From positions 62,001-126,000 of the forward strand of contig JASLEG010000068.1 of NCBI GenBank assembly GCA_030151225.1: DNA of 64,000 bases. Direction: 5' to 3'. The notes under the pieces were generated by a model. The model worked only from the letters and a program-made list of their open reading frames with translations, did not search any database and was not told the DNA's origin. Every line of letters starts with the position of its first letter. Positions within the stretch are counted from its first letter, which is position 1. Shown in pieces: positions 28,630-37,115 of this stretch. The translations under genes and the position numbers were made by a program. The DNA is from Burkholderia sp. GTDB taxonomy: Bacteria; Pseudomonadota; Gammaproteobacteria; Burkholderiales; Burkholderiaceae.

Positions 28630-29249
28630 GAGGATTTCTCCATGCGTCCGGACGGACGCGGGTGGCGGAAGCACCGCCACCCATTGCCGAGCTCGCGCAC
28701 GATGCGCGCCGGATGGCTAGCGACGATTCCCGCTCGTGTCAAGGGGCAGGTACGGGCTACGTATGGGACAACTGTCACCGTCGGGCATCTCGCCTCCAGG
28801 AAGTAAGCGGGGTCGGCACGCCACGCGCCGGGCAGGCGCGAGCGCACGCAGCCACGAGCGAAACGCTCGCGGACTCATGCGCGGACACGACGCGAGCGCG
28901 CAGCATGCGCGATGGCGTCACGTCGGAACGACGCGAGAATCAGGGTGCACGGAAGGTGAAGCGATGACTGCGACGCGCACCGTCTGCCTGCGGGCAGAAC
29001 GGCGGCTGGGATGGGAGCGCGGACGTCCTGCCGGTCAGGCAGCGAAACTGATCGAAGTTCGACTACTGCAAGAGTCCAAGGCATCGGCCCCATTTGTGAA
29101 AACAAGCGGATTCTAGGCGTGCTGCACTGCGCAAGTCAACCGGATTCGGTACCGTTTTCGTGGAATTGTGTGGCGCGCCAACCGCACCCGCGTCGCGCCG
29201 GGGCCGAGCCTTTCGGCCAGCTTGCCGGCGCCCTCGCCTCACCACGATT
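28630..29249. other. intergenic region with hairpins
   Basis: No supported gene. Near the small frame are a perfect hairpin, GGGTGGCGG (28660-28668), loop AAGCA, CCGCCACCC (28674-28682), and a 10-base palindrome, CGTCCGGACG (28645-28654). On the minus strand both would lie in the leader of the small frame. The rest contains short open frames without ribosome-binding sites. I did not recognise a riboswitch. Confidence 0.4.
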
Positions 29250-29795
29250 TCACGCGGCCGGATCGGCCGCCACCACCAGCAGCACCTCGGCGAGCTGCGC
29301 GCCGACCGAGCGGATGCGATGCGGAATCTGCGCGTTGAAGTACACCGAGTCGCCGGTGCCGAGCGCCACCTTGTGCGTCGCGAATTCCATCTCCACCTTG
29401 CCGCGATGCACGAACAGGAACTCCTCGCCCTCGTGCTCCTTGAAGCCGGTCACGGCGAAGGTCTTCGACGGCCGGATCACGAACGGCAGCAGGCGCTTGT
29501 GGCCCGCGCGCGCGGCCAGCACCTCGTAGGTCGATTCCGACGACGATTCGCCCATCGACACGCGATCGGCCACGCGCACCACGGTGACGGCGTCGTCCAC
29601 CGGGGCTTCGTCGAACAGCTGGTCCACCTCCACGTGCAGCGCACGCGCGAGCTTCAGCGCCACCGCCACCGACGGCGTGCTCAGGCCGCGCTCGACCTTC
29701 GACAGATAGCTCTTGGTCAGCTCCGTGCGATCGGCCAGGTCCTGCAGGCTCAGGTTCAGCTGCCTGCGCAGAATCTTCAGACGGAAAACGGACAC
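29250..29795 (-). CDS. XRE-cupin transcription regulator
   Basis: A 181-residue regulator: XRE helix-turn-helix at residues about 5-60 (SLQDLADRTELTKSYLSKVE, then RGLSTPSVAVALKLARAL) and a C-terminal cupin (EEFLFVHRGKVEMEFATHKV, YFNAQIPHRIRS). GTG 29795 was chosen because GAGGAA lies 8 bases upstream. It is divergent from the class II aldolase gene, with a 112-base gap containing the palindrome TGACACGACGTGTCA. It probably controls that operon, and itself, in response to a small molecule bound by the cupin. Confidence 0.9.
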   Translation of the reverse strand: MSVFRLKILRRQLNLSLQDLADRTELTKSYLSKVERGLSTPSVAVALKLARALHVEVDQLFDEAPVDDAVTVVRVADRVSMGESSSESTYEVLAARAGHKRLLPFVIRPSKTFAVTGFKEHEGEEFLFVHRGKVEMEFATHKVALGTGDSVYFNAQIPHRIRSVGAQLAEVLLVVAADPAA

Positions 29796-29827
29796 GCAAG
29801 AATTCCTCGCAAAAAAAGGATGGCGAA

Positions 29828-29871
29828 TGACACGACGTGTCATATACTGCACGAAGTGTCACGAAGGACAC
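29828..29871. promoter_or_regulatory. operator palindromes and -10 of aldolase promoter
   Basis: TGACACGACGTGTCA (29828-29842) is a perfect palindrome with a 3-base centre. TATACT (29843-29848) abuts it as a -10, and GTGTC-N6-GACAC (29856-29871) is a related second site at the expected start of transcription. The neighbouring XRE-cupin regulator is the likely ligand. Confidence 0.6.
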
Positions 29872-29907
29872 ATCGTCCGATGTGCCCGTATCGTACCCGA
29901 GGAAGCC

Positions 29908-30699
29908 ATGACGACTCCGACTCCGAACACCCTGAGCCTCTCGAAGGCCGAACTGGTGGCGCGCTCGCACGCGCAGATGACAGCCCTTGCCGAAGGCGCG
30001 TGGACGGTACGCGAAAAGCTCGCGCTGACCTGCCGGATCCTGTTCGACGGCGGCCACGATTCCGGGCTGGCCGGGCAGATCACGGCGCGCGCCGACACGC
30101 CGGGCTGCTATTACACGCAGGCGCTCGGCAAGGGCTTCGACGAGATCAGCGCCTCGAACCTGCTGCTCGTGGATCAGGACCTGAACACGCTCGACGGCGG
30201 CGGCATCCCGAACCCGGCGAACCGCTCCCACACCTGGATCTACCGCGCGCGACCCGACGTGAACTGCATCATCCACACGCACCCGCTGCACGTGGCCGCG
30301 CTTTCGATGCTCGAGGTGCCGCTCGAGGTCTCGCACATGGATCTGTGCCCGCTGCACGACGATTGCGCATTCCTGAAGGACTGGCCCGGCGTGCCCGTCG
30401 GCAACGAGGAAGGCGAGATCATCTCGGCCGCGCTCGGCGCCAGGCGCGCCGTGCTGCTGTCCCACCACGGCATGCTGGTGACCGGCAAGACCGTGGAGGA
30501 AGCCTGCGGGCTCGCGCTGCTGATGGAGCGCGCCGCGCGCATGCAGCTCGCGGCAATGGCCGCCGGCACGATCCGGCCGATTCCGCCCGGGCTGGGCCGC
30601 GAGGCGCACGACTGGATCAGTACACCGAAACGTGACGCCGTGACCTTCGCCTACTACGCACGGCGCGCGCTGCGCAGCCACGGCGACGCGCTCGACTGA
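29908..30699 (+). CDS. class II aldolase/adducin-family protein
   Basis: A 263-residue class II aldolase-fold protein. The zinc ligands are visible as HTHPLH (residues about 130-135) and HHGMLV near residue 190; LAGQITAR and TWIYRARPDVNCIIH are family features. It would cleave or epimerise a phosphorylated sugar or act on a hydroxy-keto acid. GAGGAAG precedes the ATG. The DapA-family gene follows after 68 bases on the same strand, so the two may act on one pathway controlled by the XRE-cupin protein. The substrate is unknown. Confidence 0.9.
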   Translation: MTTPTPNTLSLSKAELVARSHAQMTALAEGAWTVREKLALTCRILFDGGHDSGLAGQITARADTPGCYYTQALGKGFDEISASNLLLVDQDLNTLDGGGIPNPANRSHTWIYRARPDVNCIIHTHPLHVAALSMLEVPLEVSHMDLCPLHDDCAFLKDWPGVPVGNEEGEIISAALGARRAVLLSHHGMLVTGKTVEEACGLALLMERAARMQLAAMAAGTIRPIPPGLGREAHDWISTPKRDAVTFAYYARRALRSHGDALD

Positions 30700-30767
30700 G
30701 CCCGCGCGCCGCCTGTTTTCCCATCTCTCACCACACGCAGCACACGACCGCAGACAGGAGTTTCAGC

Positions 30768-31658
30768 ATGGCATCGAGCGTATTCAAGGGCATCATCGCC
30801 TACCCCGTCACCCCGTTTTCCGAAGCGACCGGCGCGCTCGACAAGGCCGCGCTGCAGGCCGGCATCGAGCGCCTGATCGCGGCCGGCGTGCACGCGATCG
30901 CGCCGCTCGGCAGCACCGGCGAGAGCGCCTACCTCAGCGACGCGGAATGGGACGCCGCGGCCGACGCCTCGATCGGCGCGGTGGCCAGGCGCGTGCCCAC
31001 CGTGATCGGCATCTCGGACCTCACCACGGCCAATGCCGTGCGCCGCGCCCGCTTCGCCGAGCAGATCGGCGCCGACGCGGTGATGGTGCTGCCGATTTCG
31101 TACTGGAAGCTCAGCGAGCAGGAGATCTTCGATCACTACGCGGCGATCGCCGCGCCGATCGGCATTCCGGTGATGGTGTACAACAACCCGGCCACCAGCG
31201 GCATCGACCTGAGCCCGAGCTTCATCGCGCGGCTCGTGCGCGAGATCGACAACGTCACGATGGTCAAGGAAAGCACCGGCGACATCCAGCGCATGCACGC
31301 GCTGTACCGCGCCTCGAACGGGGAGATCCCGTTCTACAACGGCAGCAACCCGCTCGCGCTCGAGGCACTGTGCGCGGGCGCGGCCGGCTGGTGCACGGCC
31401 GCGCCGAACCTGATCCCGCAGCTCACGCTCGATCTGTTCGCGGCGGTGGAACGCGGTGCGCTGGAAAAGGCCCGCGCGCTGTTCTACCGCCAGTTGCCGG
31501 TGCTCGAGTTCATCCTCAAGGGCGGCCTGCCCACCACGGTGAAGGCCGGGCTGCGCGCGCAGGGCTTCGATGCCGGCGTGCCGCGCGCGCCGCTCAAGCC
31601 GCTGAGCGAGGCCGGCGTGCAGGAGTTGCGCGCGCTGCTGGCGGCGGTGGGCGCCTGA
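30768..31658 (+). CDS. DapA/NanA-family lyase
   Basis: A 296-residue TIM-barrel aldolase of the dihydrodipicolinate synthase/N-acetylneuraminate lyase family. GSTGESAYL carries the carboxylate-binding GxxGE motif (residues about 46-50), YNNPATSG contains the family tyrosine (about 137), and the Schiff-base lysine is in TMVKEST (about 165). It would form or cleave a C-C bond with pyruvate or a related 2-keto acid. It is not in a lysine-synthesis context; with the class II aldolase it more likely takes part in catabolism of a sugar or keto acid. Confidence 0.9.
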   Translation: MASSVFKGIIAYPVTPFSEATGALDKAALQAGIERLIAAGVHAIAPLGSTGESAYLSDAEWDAAADASIGAVARRVPTVIGISDLTTANAVRRARFAEQIGADAVMVLPISYWKLSEQEIFDHYAAIAAPIGIPVMVYNNPATSGIDLSPSFIARLVREIDNVTMVKESTGDIQRMHALYRASNGEIPFYNGSNPLALEALCAGAAGWCTAAPNLIPQLTLDLFAAVERGALEKARALFYRQLPVLEFILKGGLPTTVKAGLRAQGFDAGVPRAPLKPLSEAGVQELRALLAAVGA

Positions 31659-31674
31659 GACAGCCGAACCGCGC

Positions 31675-33627
31675 TCAGGCCGTGGCCGTGGTGGCCGCGG
31701 CCGGCGTGGGCTGCATCAGCGGCTCGGGGTACACCTTGCGCCCGCTCACCCAGGTCTCGAGCACACCGATGTCGCGCAGCCTGGTGCCCGCCGGCGCCGC
31801 CAGCGGATCCGCGAGCAGGATCACGAGATCGGCCTGCTTGCCTGCCGCGAGCGAGCCCACCTGCTGCTCCAGGTTGCACTGCCAGGCCGCGTCGATCGTG
31901 ATCGCGCGAAAGGCCTGCTGCCTGGTCAGCCGCTCGGCGGGGTTGAGCACGTCGCCCTCCTTCTCGACGTCGATCACGTGCCCGGGCCCCTCCCAATAGG
32001 CCTCCATGCGTCGCTCGATCGCCTGCTCCATGCTGCGCAGCGGGCCGAGCGGCGTGACGAAGTGATCGCTGTGCAGGCTGATCTTCAGCTTCGCATCGAG
32101 CGCCGACTTGCACCGGTCGAGCAGCATCGCGCGATCCTCGCCGAGGATCGTCTCGCGGAACGTCCTGCCCCAGTAGCCCGCGTGGCCGATCAGGAAGCTC
32201 GGCGAGATGCGCTGTCGCGCCATCGCCTCGATGGCCCCGTTGCCGAGCAGCGAGGCATGCTCGATGCGATGCCGCGAGCGCGGCGGGATCTCGTCGTCAT
32301 CGTCCGGCGGCGTCGAGCCCGGCGGCGGCACCACGTCCAGCGCGAGCTGGTAGGCGGCCAGCACGTTGGCGACCGCCTGGTCGCCGTTCGCGTGGGTGAG
32401 CATCGGCCAGCCGAACGCCGCGATCTGCTGCATCAGCGCGGACAGCCGCAGGGCCGGCACGAAGTTGAACAGGCCGCGCGGGCCGACGCCGGGCACCGTG
32501 TGCGTGTCGCAGCACCGGTAGTTCACGTGCTGCAGGCCGGTGAGGCCCTGGTTCGACCCGTCGGCCACGAGCTTGATGGCGCGCAGCGAGAACAACGTTT
32601 CCGCCTTGCTGTCGAGCTCCGGGCGGTAGGTGCTCAGCCACAGTCCGAGATTGTCGTTGTTGCCGAACAGCGCGGCGCCGACGCGCACCGTCATGCGCGC
32701 GGTGGTGGCCAGCGCGCGCATCACCAGCACCTCGATCGGCCCGAGCGTCATGCCGAGCCCGGCGTCGAACAGCGTGGTGATGCCGCATGCGTTCGCCGCC
32801 TTCATGACCTTCACGAGCCCGTCGGTCAGCATGCCGAGCGTGGGCTGGGGCACGATGGCCGTGACCACGGCGATCTGCTGCTCGGTCAGGACGCCGTCGT
32901 CGTGGCTCGCCAGCAGGCCGGCCTTTTCCAGCGCGTGGGTGCTGGCGTAGCCGATGTGCCCCGACGCGTTCAGCAGAAACACCGCCACGGGCGGCTGATC
33001 GGTGCCGGTGGCGTCGTCCATCACCGTCTTGATGACGTCGTCGAGCGTGCCCTTCGTGATATCGGTCCACGCCTTCATCAGCGAGGGATCGACGCCCCAG
33101 CCGCACACCCACACCAGATCGGTCGGCTTCGCTCCCGCCGCACGGGCCTTGGCGATCGCGTCCATGATCGCCGACTTGAGCTTGTCCGTGATGCGCTCGA
33201 TGCTGTACGCGTAATCGAGGTATTGCCCCTCGAAAGCCGACAGGTTGTACCAGGTGCCCATCAGCGCGCTCGGCACCATGTGCGCGTGCGGCTCGATCAG
33301 GCCTGGCAGCAGGGTCTGCTCGCCCACCAGCGCCTGCTTGCGATAGGCGATGTTCTGCGCCTCCATGGCCACAATCACGTCGTTCAGCGTGCCGGTGGCG
33401 ATCACGCCGTGATTGGCGATGCCGATCGCCTCGACGCGCAGGGTGATGTCGGTCGGATCCGGATAGATGCGGCCGCCGTGAAAAATCACGGCTTCGGGCG
33501 CACCCGGCGCCGGCGAGCGCTGGATCTCGTCCAGCAATGTCTTCTTGCCTTCCTCGCCGCCGGCGGCGACGGACAATTTCAGATGCGGGCTGCAGCAGGC
33601 GCAGCCGAATTGCGTGTTTTCGGACAT
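31675..33627 (-). CDS. amidohydrolase, YtcJ-like
   Basis: A 650-residue metal-dependent amidohydrolase (amidohydrolase 3 group). LPGLIEPHAHM gives the first metal-ligand pair; LTHANGDQA, HRIEHASLL and SLHSDHFVTPLGP are the later conserved motifs. The end has LAAGKQADLVIL and VLETWVSGRKVYP. An unusual N-terminal extension has clustered cysteines (FGCACCSPHLKL), which might bind a metal. Start 33627 has GGGAAAGA upstream. It would hydrolyse an amide or ester bond; no substrate is evident. It is longer than most relatives (about 550 residues) and converges on the DapA-like gene. Confidence 0.9.
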   Translation of the reverse strand: MSENTQFGCACCSPHLKLSVAAGGEEGKKTLLDEIQRSPAPGAPEAVIFHGGRIYPDPTDITLRVEAIGIANHGVIATGTLNDVIVAMEAQNIAYRKQALVGEQTLLPGLIEPHAHMVPSALMGTWYNLSAFEGQYLDYAYSIERITDKLKSAIMDAIAKARAAGAKPTDLVWVCGWGVDPSLMKAWTDITKGTLDDVIKTVMDDATGTDQPPVAVFLLNASGHIGYASTHALEKAGLLASHDDGVLTEQQIAVVTAIVPQPTLGMLTDGLVKVMKAANACGITTLFDAGLGMTLGPIEVLVMRALATTARMTVRVGAALFGNNDNLGLWLSTYRPELDSKAETLFSLRAIKLVADGSNQGLTGLQHVNYRCCDTHTVPGVGPRGLFNFVPALRLSALMQQIAAFGWPMLTHANGDQAVANVLAAYQLALDVVPPPGSTPPDDDDEIPPRSRHRIEHASLLGNGAIEAMARQRISPSFLIGHAGYWGRTFRETILGEDRAMLLDRCKSALDAKLKISLHSDHFVTPLGPLRSMEQAIERRMEAYWEGPGHVIDVEKEGDVLNPAERLTRQQAFRAITIDAAWQCNLEQQVGSLAAGKQADLVILLADPLAAPAGTRLRDIGVLETWVSGRKVYPEPLMQPTPAAATTATA

Positions 33628-34043
33628 GACGGATCTTTCCCAGGGTCGGTGCCGCATGAGGAGCGGACGCGTGGCGGGCTCGCCACGACTCGATTAACGG
33701 CAGGTTGCCACAAAAGTTCAGACGATTTCGAGCGATGATCGCCGCACAATGCTCGGCCCGCAAATCGGATTATTCTCAGGAATAATCCGATTCTCGATAT
33801 TATCTTGATAATAAATATCGAAACTTTCCAATTGCTCAATGCCGTCAATTTGATAAATCAGAATTAATCGATTCGTGGCGACGATCCAACAATCGATCAA
33901 TTAAGGGTCGAGCCGGAATCCACTTCGGCGCTACGCTTTCGGTCGACGCCATGACGCGTCTTCTTTCCTTTATATCCAATACCCATCGGCACGCCGGGTA
34001 GCGTTCACCCGGTGCGAATCGTCATGCCGAATCACGAGAAACC
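33628..34043. other. AT-rich intergenic region
   Basis: The only clearly AT-rich stretch of the window (about 33720-33900), between the leftward amidohydrolase and the rightward peptidase homologue. It contains two adjacent inverted repeats and no supported gene; a 60-codon frame on the minus strand lacks a ribosome-binding site. Confidence 0.6.
33763..33820. repeat. two adjacent inverted repeats
   Basis: AATCGGATTATT (33763-33774), loop CTCAGG, AATAATCCGATT (33781-33792) is a perfect 12-base inverted repeat. It is followed by ATTATC-TT-GATAAT (33799-33812) nested in CGATATT...AATATCG (33795-33820). They may be regulator sites or hairpins for either divergent gene. Confidence 0.75.
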
Positions 34044-35480
34044 ATGAATAAAAACATCCTGAATGTCGGAATCGCGGCGCTGTTCCTTACGTCACACGTG
34101 CAAGCAGTCGTGATCGACAAGGCAACGTTCAAGGCCAACGGCGGCGATCTCGGCAACGTCGCCGTCAGCATTCGCACGCATAACGACGTATTGCGCAAGT
34201 ATGGCAACGCAGCGCCGTGGCGCGCGGTCGGCCAGCTCGAGCATTGCACGGCCACCTGGCTCGGCGACAAGAACGGCGTGAGCTACTTCCTCACGGCCGC
34301 CCAGTGCGTGAAATACTATGGCACCGCAACACCGATCGAGTCGCGCTTCACGGCAGCCGACGGGCGCGTGATCGCGGCGGGCCGCGGTATGGTCTACGTG
34401 CCGTGGCAGCGCGTGATGACGCCGCCCTGGATGAGACAGCCGTCCACCGACGTGGCCATCGTCGAGCTGCCGTCGCGACACCCGATGCTGGACGAAGCCG
34501 GCCAGCCGCTCGAGCAGCCGATCCTCAACGACCGCAAGGACGAGAAGGATCTCGACGTGATCTTCGTCGGCTACGGCAGTTGGGGCGTCGGCACCAACAC
34601 CAGCGGCGATTTCGGTCCGCTCAAGGGCGATCGCCGGCTGTACGGCCGCAGCCGGATCGTCGGCATGTTCGACCATGGGTACGGCATTCGCGCCGGCTTC
34701 AGGCCGGCCGGGCCGTCGCCGACGTGGGCGCGGGTGGTGGGTGACGACGCCGGCTCGGCGTGGTGGCAATTCCACGACGGCAAGCCGGTGATCGTGGCGA
34801 CCACCAACGGCGGGAGCGCCGGCCAGTCCACCGGCACGCGCATCGCGAAGTACGTGGACTGGATCAGGACGATCTATCCGGGCGCGCGCATGCTGTCCTC
34901 CGAGACGCCGATGGGCTGTATCGTCAGCATGACCACCGGCGCACGCTATTGCATGAAGCCGGGGCAGGAAAATCTCTACGCGTTGCCGTCGTGGATCTAC
35001 GCCCATCCGGTGCGTGTCGACGCCGCGCCCGGCACCGCCGTGGTGCTGGGAGATTACGACAACGTGTCCTACAACCGGCTGGCGAAATTCGTCGGCACCG
35101 TGGAAAACGAGGATCTGAAATCGGTGAAGGCCTTCAACGGCATGACGCTCGATTTCTCGAAGCCGCACTCGATGAAGGTGTGGGCCGACACGACTCCGCT
35201 CGGCTGCATCGTGAGCCTGAGCTCGGGCGAGCGTTATTGCCTGCCGGCCGGTCAGCGCTCGCACTACACGCTGCCCGCGTGGATCGACATGCAGCCGGTG
35301 CAGGTCGAGGCGGCACCGGGGCTGGCCGTGATGCTGTCCGACTGGGCCAACCTGTCCTACAACCGAGTGGCCACCTTCCCGGGCCGCGTGCAGAACTGGG
35401 AGCTGCATGACGTGGAGGCCTGGAACGGCAGCAAGCTGAACTTCACGCTGCCGCACTCGATGCGAGTGGTGCAACAGTAA
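34044..35480 (+). CDS. secreted S1-peptidase homologue, probably inactive
   Basis: A 478-residue exported protein with a signal peptide (residues 1-21, ending VQA). Residues about 25-280 are a trypsin-like (S1) domain. FLTAAQCV stands where active enzymes have TAAHC, so the catalytic histidine is Gln87; the aspartate motif STDVAIVEL is kept (Asp about 136); GDDAGSAWW replaces GDSGSAWW, so the nucleophile serine appears to be Ala236. Residues 290-385 and 386-478 are two homologous repeats (GCIVSMTTGARYCM / GCIVSLSSGERYCL; NVSYNRLA / NLSYNRVA), resembling beta/gamma-crystallin-like modules. It is probably a binding protein rather than a protease. Confidence 0.8.
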   Translation: MNKNILNVGIAALFLTSHVQAVVIDKATFKANGGDLGNVAVSIRTHNDVLRKYGNAAPWRAVGQLEHCTATWLGDKNGVSYFLTAAQCVKYYGTATPIESRFTAADGRVIAAGRGMVYVPWQRVMTPPWMRQPSTDVAIVELPSRHPMLDEAGQPLEQPILNDRKDEKDLDVIFVGYGSWGVGTNTSGDFGPLKGDRRLYGRSRIVGMFDHGYGIRAGFRPAGPSPTWARVVGDDAGSAWWQFHDGKPVIVATTNGGSAGQSTGTRIAKYVDWIRTIYPGARMLSSETPMGCIVSMTTGARYCMKPGQENLYALPSWIYAHPVRVDAAPGTAVVLGDYDNVSYNRLAKFVGTVENEDLKSVKAFNGMTLDFSKPHSMKVWADTTPLGCIVSLSSGERYCLPAGQRSHYTLPAWIDMQPVQVEAAPGLAVMLSDWANLSYNRVATFPGRVQNWELHDVEAWNGSKLNFTLPHSMRVVQQ

Positions 35481-35873
35481 TCACGCACCGCATTGCGCCG
35501 CGATCGCCTCCCGGTCGAGCAGCGACCACACCTCGGCGATCCGGCCTTCGCGGAACCGGTAGAACACGTGCTCGGCGAACACCACCTGTCGGCCCGCCAC
35601 GGGCAGGCCCAGGAAATCGGTAGCCGGCGTGCAGTCGAAGCGCAGCCGCGCGGCGATCGTCGGCGGCTCGCTGGCGAGCGTCTCGATCTCGAAGCGCAGG
35701 TCGGGGATCGTCAGCACGTCCTGTTCCAGCATCGCGCGGTAGCCGGCCAGGCCGAACCGGCGCCCGTTGTGGGTGGCGTCCTCGGCCACGAAATCGCCGA
35801 GCCGCGCCCAGTCGCGCCGGTTCAGGCAGTCGAGGTAACGGCGGTAGAGGCTGGCGAGGTCGGCGGGGGTCAT
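35481..35873 (-). CDS. SnoaL-like / ester-cyclase family protein
   Basis: A 130-residue protein of the NTF2-like fold. LYRRYLDCLNRRDWARLGDF at the start, YRAMLEQDVLTIPDLRFEI, and EHVFYRFREGRIAEVWSLLD at the end are typical of SnoaL-like proteins. Members are cyclases, isomerases or uncharacterised. Its stop directly abuts that of the peptidase homologue. It is probably a single gene, and the substrate is unknown. Confidence 0.85.
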   Translation of the reverse strand: MTPADLASLYRRYLDCLNRRDWARLGDFVAEDATHNGRRFGLAGYRAMLEQDVLTIPDLRFEIETLASEPPTIAARLRFDCTPATDFLGLPVAGRQVVFAEHVFYRFREGRIAEVWSLLDREAIAAQCGA

Positions 35874-35971
35874 GGGTGGCTCCGTATCCTGGGTCGAAGC
35901 GCCACGGTATACGAGAAACGGCGGGCGCGCTGCCCGCCGTTCGTCATCGCGGCATCAGACTCGCCGCGCCA

Positions 35972-37024
35972 TCACTGCTCGATCTGCCGGTTCCAGCGCG
36001 CATCCCACTGCGCGCGGTGCGCGTTGATCGAATCCCAGTCCACCACCGTGACCTTCTTCACCAGCTGATCCAGATCGCCGAGGTTCTTCTGCATGTCGGC
36101 GGGCATCGTGGCGTGGCTGTTGGTGGGAATCTGCTTGCCGGCCACCGCGGCCCTGGTTTGCGCCGGTGCCGACAGCAGGAACTGCGCGAGCTTCTGCGCC
36201 AGCTGCGGATCGGGGTTGTTCTTCACCACGCACAGGTCCACCAGCAGCAGCACGGCGCCCTCCTTCGGCGAGGCATAGGCCACCGGCAGCCCCTTGTCCT
36301 TCAGGTCGCCCACGCCGGTCGGCGTGAGCGGGAAGATCGCGGCCTCGCCGGTCTGGATCATCTCCGAGAGCTTGGCCGAATTCGGGATGTACTCGACGAC
36401 GTTCGGCCCGACGGTGGTGGCCCACTTCGAGAAGCCCGGCTCGACGTTGGAATCGTTGCCGCCCAGGATCCGGTTGATGGCCAGGAAACCGTGCAGCCCG
36501 AAGGTGCTGCTCGACGCGGACTGGAACACCACCTTGCCCTTGTATTTCGGATCGGCGAAATCCATCCACGAGGTCGGCGGCGCCCAGCCCCTGGCCGCGA
36601 ACAGCTTGGTGTTGTAGCCGATGCCGGTCATGCCCAGCTGCACGCCCGCGCCGATGTCGCCCTTCATGCGCGCGAACGGATACAGCTCCTTGAGCACCGG
36701 CGCGTCGTCGAGCTTCTCGCACACGCCGAGGCTCACCGCGCGCGCCATCACGCCGTCGTCGAGAAACACCACGTGCATCTGCGGATTGCTGCGGTTGGCC
36801 AGCAGCTTGGCGAGCACGTCCGACGAGGTGCCCGGCACCACCACCACGTGCACGTTGTTGGCCTTCTCGAAGTCGGGCAGCACCTGGCTCGTGTAGGCCT
36901 TCTCCATCGGGCCGCCGTTCATGCCGATGTAGATCGTCCTGGCCTGCGCGAACGCGCTCGACGACGAGCCGAGACCGATGGCGGCGAGCACCGCGAGCGC
37001 GGCGAGGGAGCGTGACAGTTTCAT
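35972..37024 (-). CDS. polyamine/opine-type ABC solute-binding protein
   Basis: A 350-residue periplasmic binding protein of the PotD-like family 1. Signal peptide at residues 1-26 (LGSSSSAFAQA), then TIYIGMNGGPMEKAY, and GTSSDVLAKLLANRSNPQMH. GYNTKLFAARGWAPPTSWMD and DPKYKGKVVF are family landmarks. Start 37024 has AAGGACAA upstream. It is the last gene of the operon, 91 bases after the oxidase gene, and would deliver the substrate to the two permeases upstream. The ligand should be the amine or amino-acid derivative oxidised by the operon's enzymes. Confidence 0.92.
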   Translation of the reverse strand: MKLSRSLAALAVLAAIGLGSSSSAFAQARTIYIGMNGGPMEKAYTSQVLPDFEKANNVHVVVVPGTSSDVLAKLLANRSNPQMHVVFLDDGVMARAVSLGVCEKLDDAPVLKELYPFARMKGDIGAGVQLGMTGIGYNTKLFAARGWAPPTSWMDFADPKYKGKVVFQSASSSTFGLHGFLAINRILGGNDSNVEPGFSKWATTVGPNVVEYIPNSAKLSEMIQTGEAAIFPLTPTGVGDLKDKGLPVAYASPKEGAVLLLVDLCVVKNNPDPQLAQKLAQFLLSAPAQTRAAVAGKQIPTNSHATMPADMQKNLGDLDQLVKKVTVVDWDSINAHRAQWDARWNRQIEQ

Positions 37025-37115
37025 CGTGGGTTGTCCTTGTGACTGGCCTGCTTGGAGTAGGTAGGAATCGCTGACGACTGGAAACATGGAAAACATCGGG
37101 CGCGACCTCGCGCGC

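Noticed and set aside
28645..28682. Tandem hairpins considered as a guanidine-II (mini-ykkC) riboswitch.
   Set aside because: The loops lack the conserved ACGR motif, so the assignment fails.
33718..33900. 60-codon minus-strand frame in the AT-rich gap.
   Set aside because: No ribosome-binding site or recognisable product, and it overlaps the inverted repeats.
33937..33960. Two TTCG motifs upstream of the peptidase homologue.
   Set aside because: They are separated by 10 bases instead of 16, so they are not a hrpII box.
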